A program made the position numbers and the translations under genes. The notes below the pieces were generated by a model. The model did not search any database. It had not been told where the DNA came from and saw only the letters and a list, made by a program, of their open reading frames with translations. Below, in pieces: positions 27,424 through 35,532 of a stretch of 64,000 bases of DNA. How positions within the stretch are numbered: position 1 is the stretch's first letter; each line of letters opens with the position of its first letter. Source of the stretch: Paracoccus stylophorae (GTDB lineage: Bacteria; Pseudomonadota; Alphaproteobacteria; Rhodobacterales; Rhodobacteraceae); assembly GCF_028553765.1 (NCBI RefSeq), contig NZ_CP067134.1, forward strand, positions 1,593,001 to 1,657,000, read 5' to 3'.

Positions 27424-28794
27424 ATGGCGTCAGCCGCAGAACAGATGGCCGCGAACCTCTCCTGGGGGGCTTTGGGCAAGGCCACGGAACTTCGCCAGCG
27501 TATCTGGTTCACGATCGGCCTGCTGATCATCTATCGCCTGGGCACCTATATCCCGGTTCCGGGCATCGACGGTGCGGCGCTGCGCAACTTCATGGAACAG
27601 GCCCAGTCGGGCATCGGCGGCATCCTGTCGATGTTCACCGGCGGCGCGCTGGGGCGGATGGGCGTCTTCGCGCTGGGGATCATGCCCTATATCTCGGCCT
27701 CGATCATCGTCCAGCTGCTGGCCTCGATGGTGCCGTCGCTGGAACAGCTGAAGAAAGAGGGCGAACAGGGCCGCAAGAAGATCAACCAGTATACCCGCTA
27801 CGCGACCGTCGCGCTGGCGCTGTTCCAGGCTTACGGCCTTGCCCGCAGCCTCGAGGCGGGCGGGCTGGCGAATGCGCCGGGGCCGTTCTTCCAGGCATCG
27901 GTGGTGATCACGCTGGTCGGCGGGACCATGTTCCTGATGTGGCTGGGCGAACAGATCACCGCGCGCGGCATCGGCAACGGCATCAGCCTGATCATCTTCG
28001 TGGGCATCGTGGCTGAGATCCCGGCGGCGCTGGCGAATTTCTTTGCGCAGGGCCGGTCGGGCGCCATCTCGACCCCGGTGATCCTGGGCGTGGTGGTGAT
28101 GGTGATCGCCGTCATCGCCTTCGTGGTGTTCATGGAGCGCGCGCTGCGCAAGCTGCGCATCCAGTATCCGCGGCGTCAGGTCGGCATGAAGATCTATGAC
28201 GGGCAGTCGTCGCACCTGCCGATCAAGGTGAACCCCGCGGGCGTGATCCCGGCGATCTTCGCCAGTTCGCTGCTGCTGCTGCCGATCACGATCTCGACCT
28301 TCTCGGGCAACCAGACCGGGCCGATCATGTCCACGGTCCTGGCCTATTTCGGGCCGGGCCAGCCGCTTTACCTGCTGTTCTTCGCGGCGATGATCGTGTT
28401 CTTCACCTATTTCTACACCCAGAACGTGTCGTTCAAATCGGACGATGTGGCTGACAACCTGAAGAATCAGGGCGGCTTCATTCCGGGCATCCGTCCGGGC
28501 AAGCGGACCGAGGAATATCTGGACTATGTCGTCAACCGCGTGCTGGTGATCGGGTCGGCCTATCTGGCGGGGGTCTGCCTGCTGCCGGAAATCATCCGGC
28601 ATCAATGGTCGGTGCCGTTCTATTTCGGCGGCACCTCGGTCCTGATCGTGGTTTCGGTGACGATGGACACCATCAACCAGGTGCAAAGCCACCTTCTGGC
28701 GCATCAATATGAGGGGCTGATTGAGAAATCGCAGCTTCGTGGTAAACGCAAGGCGGGAACCGCAAAACCGCGTCGCGCGCCGTCGCGTCGCTGA
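27424..28794 (+). CDS. secY: preprotein translocase subunit SecY
   Basis: A 456-residue channel subunit of the Sec translocon with ten membrane segments. The plug-proximal start IYRLGTYIPVPGID (about residues 38-51), the loop KKEGEQGRKKINQYTRYAT (about 115-133), and IRPGKRTEEYLDYVVNRV near the C-terminus are standard. The basic C-tail (KRKAGTAKPRRAPSRR) follows. SecY works with SecE and SecG, which are encoded elsewhere. It sits between rplO and adk, as in the ancestral spc operon. Confidence 0.98.
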   Translation: MASAAEQMAANLSWGALGKATELRQRIWFTIGLLIIYRLGTYIPVPGIDGAALRNFMEQAQSGIGGILSMFTGGALGRMGVFALGIMPYISASIIVQLLASMVPSLEQLKKEGEQGRKKINQYTRYATVALALFQAYGLARSLEAGGLANAPGPFFQASVVITLVGGTMFLMWLGEQITARGIGNGISLIIFVGIVAEIPAALANFFAQGRSGAISTPVILGVVVMVIAVIAFVVFMERALRKLRIQYPRRQVGMKIYDGQSSHLPIKVNPAGVIPAIFASSLLLLPITISTFSGNQTGPIMSTVLAYFGPGQPLYLLFFAAMIVFFTYFYTQNVSFKSDDVADNLKNQGGFIPGIRPGKRTEEYLDYVVNRVLVIGSAYLAGVCLLPEIIRHQWSVPFYFGGTSVLIVVSVTMDTINQVQSHLLAHQYEGLIEKSQLRGKRKAGTAKPRRAPSRR

Positions 28795-28834
28795 ACCGGA
28801 CTGACCGACAGCCAGCCGAGGGGGACAGGCTTCA

Positions 28835-29485
28835 ATGACGATCAACATCATTCTTCTGGGGCCTCCGGGGGCCGGCAAGGGAACGCAGGCGCGCAGGCTG
28901 GTGGATGAGCGCGGGATGGTGCAGCTGTCCACCGGCGACATGCTGCGCGAGGCCCGCACCTCGGGCACCGAGATGGGCCAGCGCGTGGCCGAGGTCATGG
29001 ATCGCGGCGAGCTTGTCACCGACGAGATCGTCATCGGCCTGATCCGCGAAAAACTGGCCGAGGGCGCGAAGGGGTTCATCTTCGACGGCTTTCCGCGCAC
29101 GCTGGCGCAGGCCGATGCGCTGGGCGCGCTGCTGGACGAAACCGGCATGACGCTGGATGCGGTGATCGAGATGCGGGTCGATGACGAGGCGCTGGTGCGT
29201 CGCATCACCGGCCGCTTCACCTGCGGCAATTGCGGCGAGGTCTATCACGACGAAACCCGGCCGCCGGCGAAGGAAGGTGTCTGCGATGTCTGCGGCTCGA
29301 CCGATCTGCGGCGGCGCGCCGACGACAACGAGGAAAGCCTCAAGACCCGGCTGCTGGAATACTACAAGAAAACCTCGCCGCTGATCGGCTATTACTATGC
29401 CAAGGACAAGCTGACATCGGTGGACGGCCTGGCCGAGATCGACGAGGTCGCACAGCGGATTTCAGCCGCGCTGGACGGCGCATAA
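28835..29485 (+). CDS. adk: adenylate kinase with zinc-binding lid
   Basis: A 216-residue enzyme that interconverts ATP, AMP and ADP. P-loop GPPGAGKGT is at 9-17, and the AMP-binding motif FDGFPRT at 83-89. The lid has four cysteines (C130, C133, C150, C153) in a CxxC...CxxC pattern, so it is the long zinc-bearing form. A GAGGGGG-type site lies about ten bases before ATG 28835. It follows secY by 40 bases, and a terminator-like hairpin follows the stop. Confidence 0.98.
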   Translation: MTINIILLGPPGAGKGTQARRLVDERGMVQLSTGDMLREARTSGTEMGQRVAEVMDRGELVTDEIVIGLIREKLAEGAKGFIFDGFPRTLAQADALGALLDETGMTLDAVIEMRVDDEALVRRITGRFTCGNCGEVYHDETRPPAKEGVCDVCGSTDLRRRADDNEESLKTRLLEYYKKTSPLIGYYYAKDKLTSVDGLAEIDEVAQRISAALDGA

Positions 29486-29526
29486 ACCGGGCGGTGCCGC
29501 GCTTTCGCCTGTTGTCAAGTCTTTTG

Positions 29527-29554
29527 GACCCACGCCCTTGACGGGGCGTGGGTC
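29527..29554 (+). terminator. terminator-like hairpin after adk
   Basis: Perfect 11-bp stem GACCCACGCCC/GGGCGTGGGTC with loop TTGACG, followed by TGCCTTTAG. It would end the rplO-secY-adk transcript. The loop sequence is also a -35-like hexamer (see 29538-29566). Confidence 0.7.
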
Positions 29555-29566
29555 TGCCTTTAGATC
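29538..29566 (+). promoter_or_regulatory. candidate rpsM promoter nested in the adk terminator
   Basis: TTGACG (29538-29543) is exactly the loop of the adk terminator. The 17-base spacer is its 3' arm and T-rich tail, and TAGATC (29561-29566) is the -10. The same TAGATC occurs at the same spacing before tRNA-Arg (49098-49103), which supports it as a usable -10. Confidence 0.42.
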
Positions 29567-29586
29567 ACGGCATCTCGCAAGAGAAT

Positions 29587-29640
29587 CATCCGGCACTCCG
29601 GATGGACCATAGACTGGCCCGAAGGCACGGCTTTCGGGCC
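29587..29640 (+). other. two hairpins in the rpsM leader
   Basis: CATCCGG-CACT-CCGGATG (29587-29604) is a perfect 7-bp stem. GGCCCGAA/TTCGGGCC (29616-29623, 29633-29640) is an 8-bp stem followed by TTGTGTTGTG. Both lie between the candidate promoter and rpsM, so they are leader structures or further terminators. Confidence 0.5.
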
Positions 29641-29697
29641 TTGTGTTGTGAAAAAAGGTTCCGGTGCTACGGAACCGCAACTGGAAAAGGATAACGC

Positions 29698-30066
29698 GTG
29701 GCTCGTATTGCTGGCGTCAACATTCCGACGGGGAAACGTGTCCCCATCGCCCTGACCTATATCCACGGAATCGGCCCGATGTTTGCCGATCAGATCTGCG
29801 AGGCCGTCGGCATCGACCGGTCGCGTCGCATCAATGAATTGTCGGACGCCGAAGTTCTTCAGATCCGCGAATATATCGACGCCAACCTGACCGTCGAGGG
29901 CGATCTTCGCCGCGAGGTGCAGATGAACGTCAAGCGCATGATGGATCTGGGCTCGTATCGCGGCCTGCGTCACCGCCGCGGCCTGCCGGTCCGCGGACAG
30001 CGCACCCACACCAATGCCCGCACCCGCAAGGGCCCGGCCAAGCCGATCGCCGGCAAGAAGAAGTAA
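29698..30066 (+). CDS. rpsM: 30S ribosomal protein S13
   Basis: A 122-residue protein, [24 protein letters not shown] at the start, with the C-terminal [25 protein letters not shown] tail that contacts tRNA and 16S rRNA. The start codon is GTG at 29698, with AAGGA about 6 bases before it. It leads the alpha-operon-like set rpsM-rpsK-rpoA-rplQ. Confidence 0.98.
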   Translation: MARIAGVNIPTGKRVPIALTYIHGIGPMFADQICEAVGIDRSRRINELSDAEVLQIREYIDANLTVEGDLRREVQMNVKRMMDLGSYRGLRHRRGLPVRGQRTHTNARTRKGPAKPIAGKKK

Positions 30067-30078
30067 GGGGGACGGACA

Positions 30079-30468
30079 ATGGCACGCGACAAGACTCGGA
30101 CGAAGCGCAAGGAACGCAAGAACATCGCCACAGGTGTGGCGCATGTGAATTCCAGCTTCAACAACACCAAGATCCTGATCTCGGATGTGCAGGGCAACGC
30201 GATCTCGTGGTCGTCGGCCGGCACGATGGGCTTCAAGGGCAGCCGCAAATCGACCCCCTACGCCGCGCAGATGGCCGCCGAGGACGCCGGCCGCAAGGCA
30301 CAGGAACACGGCGTGAAGACGCTGGAGATCGAGGTGCAGGGCCCCGGCTCGGGCCGCGAATCGGCGCTGCGCGCGCTGGCCGCTGTCGGCTTCAACATCA
30401 CGGCGATCCGCGATGTGACCCCGATTGCGCATAACGGCTGCCGCCCGCCCAAGCGTCGCCGCGTCTGA
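30079..30468 (+). CDS. rpsK: 30S ribosomal protein S11
   Basis: A 129-residue protein with [18 protein letters not shown] near residue 17-34 and the C-terminal [11 protein letters not shown], both invariant S11 features. It helps form the platform near the Shine-Dalgarno cleft. It follows rpsM by 12 bases, with AGGGGGAC before the ATG. Confidence 0.98.
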   Translation: MARDKTRTKRKERKNIATGVAHVNSSFNNTKILISDVQGNAISWSSAGTMGFKGSRKSTPYAAQMAAEDAGRKAQEHGVKTLEIEVQGPGSGRESALRALAAVGFNITAIRDVTPIAHNGCRPPKRRRV

Positions 30469-30491
30469 TCCTGGATTACAGCTGCAGGAAC

Positions 30492-30508
30492 GCGCGCGAC
30501 CCGCGCGC
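30492..30508 (+). other. GC hairpin between rpsK and rpoA
   Basis: GCGCGCG/CGCGCGC with loop ACC, followed by TTCTGTCATTTC, 24 bases after the rpsK stop. It could partly end transcription or protect the 3' end of the rpsM-rpsK message. The rpsK-rpoA gap is 115 bases. Confidence 0.45.
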
Positions 30509-30583
30509 TTCTGTCATTTCGCATTCAACCTCGGGCGTTTCCGGCCTTGGTCATGGGCCGGAGACAAGTATGGAGGCAAATCC

Positions 30584-31600
30584 ATGATCCACAAGAACTG
30601 GGCGGAGCTGATCAAGCCGACGCAGCTGGTCGTCAAGCCGGGCGCCGACGCCACGCGGACCGCGACCCTGGTCGCCGAACCGCTGGAGCGGGGCTTTGGC
30701 CTGACACTTGGCAACGCGCTGCGCCGCGTGCTGATGTCGTCGCTGCAGGGCGGGGCGATCACGTCGGTGCAGATCGACAACGTGCTGCATGAGTTCAGCA
30801 GCGTTGCCGGCGTCCGCGAGGACGTGACCGACATCGTGCTGAACCTGAAGGGCGTCACGCTGAAGATGGATGTCGAGGGTCCCAAGCGGCTGTCGCTGAC
30901 CGCCAAGGGCCCGGGCGAGGTCAAGGCCGCCGACATTCAGGAAACCGCCGGCATCACCGTGCTGAACCGCGACCACGTCATCTGCCATCTGGACGAGGGC
31001 GCCGAGCTGAACATGGAACTGACGGTCGCGACCGGCAAGGGCTATGTCGCCGCCGACAAGAACCGTCCCGACGACGCGCCCATCGGGCTGATCCCGATCG
31101 ACGCGATCTTTTCGCCCGTCAAGCGCGTCAGCTATGAGGTCACGCCGACCCGCGAGGGGCAGGTGCTGGACTATGACAAGCTGACGATGAAGATCGAGAC
31201 CGACGGATCGCTGACGCCCGAGGATGCGGTGGCCTATGCCGCGCGCATCGTGCAGGACCAGCTTTCCGTGTTCGTGAACTTCGACGAGCCGGAATCGTCC
31301 AGCCGTCAGGACAGCGACGACGGGCTGGAATTCGATCCGCGCCTGCTGAAGAAGGTGGACGAGCTGGAACTGTCGGTCCGGTCGGCCAACTGCCTGAAGA
31401 ACGACAATATCGTCTATATCGGCGATCTGATCCAGAAGACCGAGGCCGAGATGCTGCGGACCCCCAACTTTGGCCGCAAATCCCTGAACGAGATCAAGGA
31501 AGTGCTGTCGGGCATGGGTCTGCATCTGGGCATGGATGTCGTGGACTGGCCGCCGGAAAATATCGAGGATCTGGCCAAGCGGTTCGACGATCAGTTCTGA
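30584..31600 (+). CDS. rpoA: DNA-directed RNA polymerase alpha subunit
   Basis: A 338-residue subunit. The N-terminal assembly domain (about 1-235) has [20 protein letters not shown], and the C-terminal promoter-contact domain (about 255-325) has [18 protein letters not shown] and [12 protein letters not shown] 30584 is chosen: GGAGG lies 7 bases before it and homology starts at MIHKNW. The frame is open further upstream to 30425 without homology. It lies between rpsK and rplQ as usual. Confidence 0.98.
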   Translation: MIHKNWAELIKPTQLVVKPGADATRTATLVAEPLERGFGLTLGNALRRVLMSSLQGGAITSVQIDNVLHEFSSVAGVREDVTDIVLNLKGVTLKMDVEGPKRLSLTAKGPGEVKAADIQETAGITVLNRDHVICHLDEGAELNMELTVATGKGYVAADKNRPDDAPIGLIPIDAIFSPVKRVSYEVTPTREGQVLDYDKLTMKIETDGSLTPEDAVAYAARIVQDQLSVFVNFDEPESSSRQDSDDGLEFDPRLLKKVDELELSVRSANCLKNDNIVYIGDLIQKTEAEMLRTPNFGRKSLNEIKEVLSGMGLHLGMDVVDWPPENIEDLAKRFDDQF

Positions 31601-31718
31601 CCGCTTCGAAAGACAGGCGCGGGGTTCGCCCCTCGCCACACCGGGCATCGCGCCCCAAGGAGAGTGGCCCGCACGCATGGGTCGCCGGACAAAGCAAAAG
31701 ACGACATAGGAGATCATC

Positions 31719-32138
31719 ATGCGTCACGCCAGCGGCTATCGCCGCCTCAACCGCACCCATGAACACCGCAAGGCGCTGTTCGCCAACATGGCCGGCAGCC
31801 TGATCGAGCACGAGCAGATCAAGACGACGCTGCCCAAGGCCAAGGAACTGCGTCCCATTGTGGAAAAGCTGATCACGCTGGCCAAGCGCGGCGATCTGCA
31901 CGCGCGCCGTCAGGCCGCCTCGCAGCTGAAGCAGGACCAGCACGTCGCCAAGCTTTTCGACGAGTTGGGCGGCCGCTACAAGGATCGGCAGGGCGGCTAT
32001 GTCCGCGTGCTGAAGGCCGGTTTCCGCTATGGCGACATGGCCCCGATGGCGATCATCGAACTGGTGGATCGCGATCCTTCGGCCAAGGGTGCGGCCGACC
32101 GCGCCCGGACCGAGGCAGAGGCCGGCACTGACGACTGA
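31719..32138 (+). CDS. rplQ: 50S ribosomal protein L17
   Basis: A 139-residue protein starting [24 protein letters not shown], the L17 signature, with [12 protein letters not shown] (about 35-46) and a short acidic extension at the C-terminus. AGGAG lies 6 bases before the ATG. The 118-base gap after rpoA contains a GGGG-TTCG-CCCC hairpin (31621-31632). It is the last gene of the ribosomal block; two hairpin terminators follow. Confidence 0.98.
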   Translation: MRHASGYRRLNRTHEHRKALFANMAGSLIEHEQIKTTLPKAKELRPIVEKLITLAKRGDLHARRQAASQLKQDQHVAKLFDELGGRYKDRQGGYVRVLKAGFRYGDMAPMAIIELVDRDPSAKGAADRARTEAEAGTDD

Positions 32139-32149
32139 TCGCAATCACA

Positions 32150-32174
32150 GGCGCGCATCCTTTGGGTGCGCGCC
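32150..32174 (+). terminator. terminator after rplQ
   Basis: An 11-bp stem GGCGCGCATCC/GGGTGCGCGCC (one T-G wobble) with loop TTT, 11 bases after the rplQ stop. It has no strong T run, but a second hairpin follows at 32186. Confidence 0.65.
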
Positions 32175-32181
32175 CGGCGAA

Positions 32182-32388
32182 TCAGATGCCCCGCTGCTGC
32201 ACAAGTGGCGGGGCATTTCTGTTGCCGGATGAGGGTTTAGGCGGTTCCGGAGGTTTCTGGACATGCTGCAAAACTGCCGCAGCGACCTGCCGCGCCTCGT
32301 CGCTGTCCAACTGCCCGCCGACCTGCAATGCCAGCAATTGCATGCGCAAATTGGCGGGCAGGGCGGCGACGGGATCGCGTTCGGTCAC
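32182..32388 (-). CDS. hypothetical 68-residue protein
   Basis: GTG 32388 to TGA 32182. GGGAG lies 8 bases before the GTG. The first 45 residues look like helices (ALPANLRMQLLALQVGG, DEARQVAAAVLQHV), followed by a Pro-rich tail PPEPPKPSSG. I do not recognise it. It converges on rplQ and is divergent from luxR, and its last codons lie inside a hairpin at 32186-32216. Coding is plausible but unproven. Confidence 0.45.
   Translation of the reverse strand: MTERDPVAALPANLRMQLLALQVGGQLDSDEARQVAAAVLQHVQKPPEPPKPSSGNRNAPPLVQQRGI
32186..32216 (+). terminator. second hairpin after rplQ (bidirectional)
   Basis: ATGCCCCGC/GCGGGGCAT (32186-32194, 32208-32216), a 9-bp stem with a 13-base loop, followed on the plus strand by TTTCTGTT. 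It serves rplQ and could also end the convergent small gene. Confidence 0.65.
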
Positions 32389-32449
32389 GGCAAATACTCC
32401 CGCCGATTAACAGACTAGCAACTATATTCGTCCATGAGTACTTTGTACG

Positions 32450-32478
32450 TTGACGGTTCCTAACGCAATTTGTCTAAA
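32450..32478 (+). promoter_or_regulatory. candidate luxR promoter, possibly leaderless
   Basis: TTGACG (32450-32455) and TCTAAA (32473-32478) with 17 bases between. Transcription would start at or next to the luxR ATG (32484), and no Shine-Dalgarno sequence is present. A short inverted repeat GTAC-TTT-GTAC (32438-32448) lies just upstream of the -35. The region is clearly AT-richer than its surroundings. Confidence 0.4.
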
Positions 32479-32483
32479 AAGTC

Positions 32484-33095
32484 ATGTCATCACGCGCAGA
32501 TATCAACGCCGGCTTGCGGAAACTGGGCAAATCTGCCCCATCGGGCTATTTTGTCGGCCTGCATATCCGCTTTGCCGCGCCGCTTATGCAATTTCAGACA
32601 TATTCCGAGAAATGGGCGGAATTCTATTCCCAGAACGGCTATGCGCTGCGGGACCCCACGATCGCGTGGGGATTCTCGACCACCGGGGCGTGCCGATGGT
32701 CCAGCCTGCCCATTCCCGATCCTTTCAACATCCTCAAGGATGCGGCCGATCACGGTCTGACCTACGGGCTGACCGTCTCGCACGGCCCGATCAGTTCCCG
32801 CACCATTGCCAGCTTCGCGCGCGATGATCGCGAGTTCACGGATGACGAGATCGTCGAGATCTCGGCCACGGTACGACGGCTTCACGACATCACGGAGCCG
32901 CCGGCGAGCCTGACAAAGGCTCAGAAAGAAGCCCTTCGTTGCATCGCGGAGGGCGATCGTCACGCAGCAGCGGCTGCCAAACTTGGCATTACCGAAAGCG
33001 CGTTCAAGGCAAGGTTGATCTCGGTCCGCGAAAGACTGAAGGCACGAACCACGGCCGAGGCGCTGCAGAGGGCCAAGGAATACCGTCTGTTGTAG
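32484..33095 (+). CDS. luxR: LuxR-family quorum-sensing regulator
   Basis: A 203-residue protein. The N-terminal autoinducer domain (about 10-125) keeps W44, Y48, Y53, Asp57-Pro58 and W72 in the pattern W...Y....Y...DP....W of acyl-homoserine-lactone receptors. The C-terminal GerE-type helix-turn-helix (about 140-200, LTKAQKEALRCIAEGD...AKLGITESAFKARL) is recognisable but departs from consensus at its first helix. It lies 61 bases upstream of luxI on the same strand, the usual signal/receptor pair. No ribosome-binding site precedes the ATG. Ligand chain length is unknown. Confidence 0.92.
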   Translation: MSSRADINAGLRKLGKSAPSGYFVGLHIRFAAPLMQFQTYSEKWAEFYSQNGYALRDPTIAWGFSTTGACRWSSLPIPDPFNILKDAADHGLTYGLTVSHGPISSRTIASFARDDREFTDDEIVEISATVRRLHDITEPPASLTKAQKEALRCIAEGDRHAAAAAKLGITESAFKARLISVRERLKARTTAEALQRAKEYRLL

Positions 33096-33156
33096 GCGTT
33101 CGCCCAGGGGAACCGTGAGGCAGTGTGGGGTCCCTCACACCCCAGGAGTACGTAAA

Positions 33157-33747
33157 ATGCAGACGACCACCCTTTCATTCTCGAACCTCCACAATCACGG
33201 AGAGCTGTTCGCCAACCTGTTCCGGGCGCGCAAGCAAAGCTTCATCATCCAGAAGAACTGGGATCTTCCCGAAGCGGATGACATGGAGTTCGACCAGTAT
33301 GACACGCCGCAAAGCCGCTGGATCGCGATCCACGACAAGGGCGAGGTGATGGCCGGTATCCGGCTGACCCCCACGACCGCGCGCTGCGGCATCTACAGCT
33401 ATATGATCCGCGATGCGCAGAAGGGTATCCTGGGCGGCTCGATCCCGCAGGATCTGCTGTATGAAGAGGCGCCGGTCGAGGAACAGACCTGGGAATGCTC
33501 GCGCGTGTTCGTCAGCCACTCGATCCCGCAGATGTATCGCCGCCGGGTCCACTTCAAGATGGTCGAGGCGATGACCGGATCGGCGCGCGAACTGGGGGCG
33601 ACCCGGCTGATCGCGCTGACCGGCGCCAACTGGCCGCGCTGGTATGGCCGCTGCGGGCTGGACGCGCAGGCCATCGGTCCCGAGATGTGGATCGACGACG
33701 GCAACTTCCAGTGCGTGTCGATCAACCTGGCAGGCAAGATGCACTGA
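33157..33747 (+). CDS. luxI: acyl-homoserine-lactone synthase (LuxI family)
   Basis: A 196-residue enzyme that makes acyl-homoserine lactones from S-adenosylmethionine and acyl-ACP. Family-invariant residues are present: R25, F29, W35, D46, D49, R69 and the WECSR motif with E113 and R116. TT at positions 73-74 follows RLTP, as in many 3-oxo-type enzymes, though product prediction is uncertain. AGGAG lies 8 bases before ATG 33157. The 61-base leader after luxR can form alternative hairpins, one of which touches this site. A hairpin terminator follows the stop. Confidence 0.95.
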   Translation: MQTTTLSFSNLHNHGELFANLFRARKQSFIIQKNWDLPEADDMEFDQYDTPQSRWIAIHDKGEVMAGIRLTPTTARCGIYSYMIRDAQKGILGGSIPQDLLYEEAPVEEQTWECSRVFVSHSIPQMYRRRVHFKMVEAMTGSARELGATRLIALTGANWPRWYGRCGLDAQAIGPEMWIDDGNFQCVSINLAGKMH

Positions 33748-33762
33748 TCCTGCCGCACGCCG

Positions 33763-33786
33763 GAAGGGGGCTGGTCGGCCCCCTTC
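33763..33786 (+). terminator. hairpin terminator after luxI
   Basis: GAAGGGGGC/GCCCCCTTC, a perfect 9-bp stem with a 6-base loop, 16 bases after the luxI stop and before rarA. It lacks a T run, so strength is uncertain. Confidence 0.6.
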
Positions 33787-33809
33787 GGCGGACATAGGAT
33801 GGCGCCGCC

Positions 33810-35126
33810 ATGCCCGATCTGTTCGACACCAGCCCGCCTGACGGTTCCCCGCCCCCGACGCCGGTGCGGCCGTTGGCCGACCGCATCCGGCCGGCGCGGA
33901 TGGGCGACGTGATCGGACAGGACCGGGTGCTGGGGCCCGACGGCCCGTTGGGGTCGATGCTGGCGGGGGGCAGCCTGTCCTCGCTGATCCTGTGGGGGCC
34001 GCCCGGTGTCGGCAAGACCACCATCGCGCGGCTTCTGGCCGATGAAACCGATCTGGCCTTCGTGCAGATCAGCGCGATCTTCACCGGCGTGCCCGATCTG
34101 CGAAAGGTGTTCGATTCCGCCCGGCTGCGCCGCCAGCAGGGGCGCGGCACGCTGCTGTTCGTGGATGAGATTCACCGCTTCAACAAGGCGCAGCAGGACA
34201 GCTTTCTGCCGCATATGGAGGACGGCACGATCCTGCTGGTTGGGGCGACGACCGAGAATCCGTCCTTCGAACTGAACGCGGCGCTGATGTCGCGGGCGCA
34301 GGTGATCGTCCTGGAACGGCTGAGCCTTGCCGATCTGGAACGGCTTGCCCAACGCGCCGAGAAAGAGCTGGGCCGCAAGCTGCCGCTGACCGCCCCGGCG
34401 CGCGAGGCGCTGCTTGAGATGGCCGACGGCGACGGGCGGGCGGCGCTGAACCTGATCGAACAGGTGGCGGCGTGGAAGACCGACGGGCCGGTCGATCAGC
34501 AGGCGATGGCGCAGCGCCTGATGCGGCGGGCGGCGAAATACGACAAGTCGGGCGACGAACATTTCAACCTGATCTCGGCGCTGCACAAATCGGTGCGCGG
34601 CAGCGATCCCGACGCGGCGCTGTACTGGTTCGGCCGGATGCTGGAAGGGGGCGAGGACCCGCGCTATCTGGCGCGCCGCATCGCGCGCATGGCGATCGAG
34701 GATATCGGCCTGGCCGACCCGGCGGCGGCGCGTCACTGTCTGGATGCCTGGGCGATGTATGAACGGCTTGGCAGTCCCGAGGGCGAACTGGCGCTGGCGC
34801 AGGCGGTGATCTATCTGGCGCTGGCGCCGAAATCGAATGCCGGCTATGTCGCCTACAAGGCCGCCCGGGCCGAGGCCCGGCGCACGGGCAGCCTGATGCC
34901 GCCCGCCCATATCCTCAACGCGCCGACGAAGATGATGAAGGAACAGGGCTATGGGGCCGGATACGCCTATGACCACGATGCCGAGGACGCGTTCAGCGGC
35001 CAGTCCTATTTCCCCGACGGAATGAAGCGTCCGGTGCTTTACACCCCGGTCGAACGGGGCTTCGAGCGCGAGTTGAAAAAGCGGCTGGACTGGTTCGTCA
35101 GCCAGCGCCTGAAGCGCGGCGGTTGA
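33810..35126 (+). CDS. rarA: replication-associated recombination protein A (AAA+ ATPase)
   Basis: A 438-residue AAA+ protein that acts at stalled replication forks. Walker A GPPGVGKTT is at 63-71, Walker B LLFVDE at 115-120 followed by IHRFNKAQQD, and sensor-1-like GATTENPSFELN comes next. The C-terminal tetramer domain has RGSDPDAALYWFGRML and LAPKSNAGYVAYKAA. Length is typical of RarA/MgsA. It heads a run of close-packed genes: crcB, an rluC-like gene, HAD phosphatase and ATP12. Confidence 0.96.
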   Translation: MPDLFDTSPPDGSPPPTPVRPLADRIRPARMGDVIGQDRVLGPDGPLGSMLAGGSLSSLILWGPPGVGKTTIARLLADETDLAFVQISAIFTGVPDLRKVFDSARLRRQQGRGTLLFVDEIHRFNKAQQDSFLPHMEDGTILLVGATTENPSFELNAALMSRAQVIVLERLSLADLERLAQRAEKELGRKLPLTAPAREALLEMADGDGRAALNLIEQVAAWKTDGPVDQQAMAQRLMRRAAKYDKSGDEHFNLISALHKSVRGSDPDAALYWFGRMLEGGEDPRYLARRIARMAIEDIGLADPAAARHCLDAWAMYERLGSPEGELALAQAVIYLALAPKSNAGYVAYKAARAEARRTGSLMPPAHILNAPTKMMKEQGYGAGYAYDHDAEDAFSGQSYFPDGMKRPVLYTPVERGFERELKKRLDWFVSQRLKRGG

Positions 35127-35157
35127 CTTTGCCCGGCTTCCGGCACAGGACCACGCC

Positions 35158-35532
35158 ATGATGGTTCCCTTTCTTCAGGTCGCGTTGGGCGGCGCCGCGG
35201 GCGCGACCGCGCGCTATGCCGTCTATCGCGCGATCCCCTGGCACGGGCCGGGTTTTCCGGTCGCCACGGGCGTCGTGAACGTGGCCGGCAGCCTGCTGAT
35301 GGGGCTGCTGGCGGCGTTCATGGCGCATCGCTGGAACAGCCATTACGCGCCCTTGCTGCTGACCGGGGTGCTGGGCGGGTTCACGACCTTCTCGGCCTTT
35401 TCGCTGGACGCCTTCACCCTGTATGAACGGGGGCAGACAGGGGCCGCGCTGGTCTATGTCGTGGCGTCGGTGGTGCTGTCGCTGACGGCGCTTGTGGCCG
35501 GGCTGGCGCTTGGCCGGGGGCTGTGGGCATGA
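35158..35532 (+). CDS. crcB: fluoride ion exporter CrcB/Fluc
   Basis: A 124-residue protein with four membrane helices. The Fluc signature GGFTTFSAFS is at 73-82, with the Phe residues that line the fluoride path, and the conserved Asn41 is in VVNVAGSLLMG. It forms an antiparallel dimer in the inner membrane. Two ATGs (35158, 35161) are adjacent; either may be used. Only 31 bases separate it from rarA, so there is no room for a fluoride riboswitch. Its TGA overlaps the next ATG. Confidence 0.96.
   Translation: MMVPFLQVALGGAAGATARYAVYRAIPWHGPGFPVATGVVNVAGSLLMGLLAAFMAHRWNSHYAPLLLTGVLGGFTTFSAFSLDAFTLYERGQTGAALVYVVASVVLSLTALVAGLALGRGLWA

Noticed and set aside
35127..35157. Fluoride riboswitch before crcB
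   Set aside because: Only 31 bases separate rarA and crcB, and no pseudoknot-forming pattern is visible.
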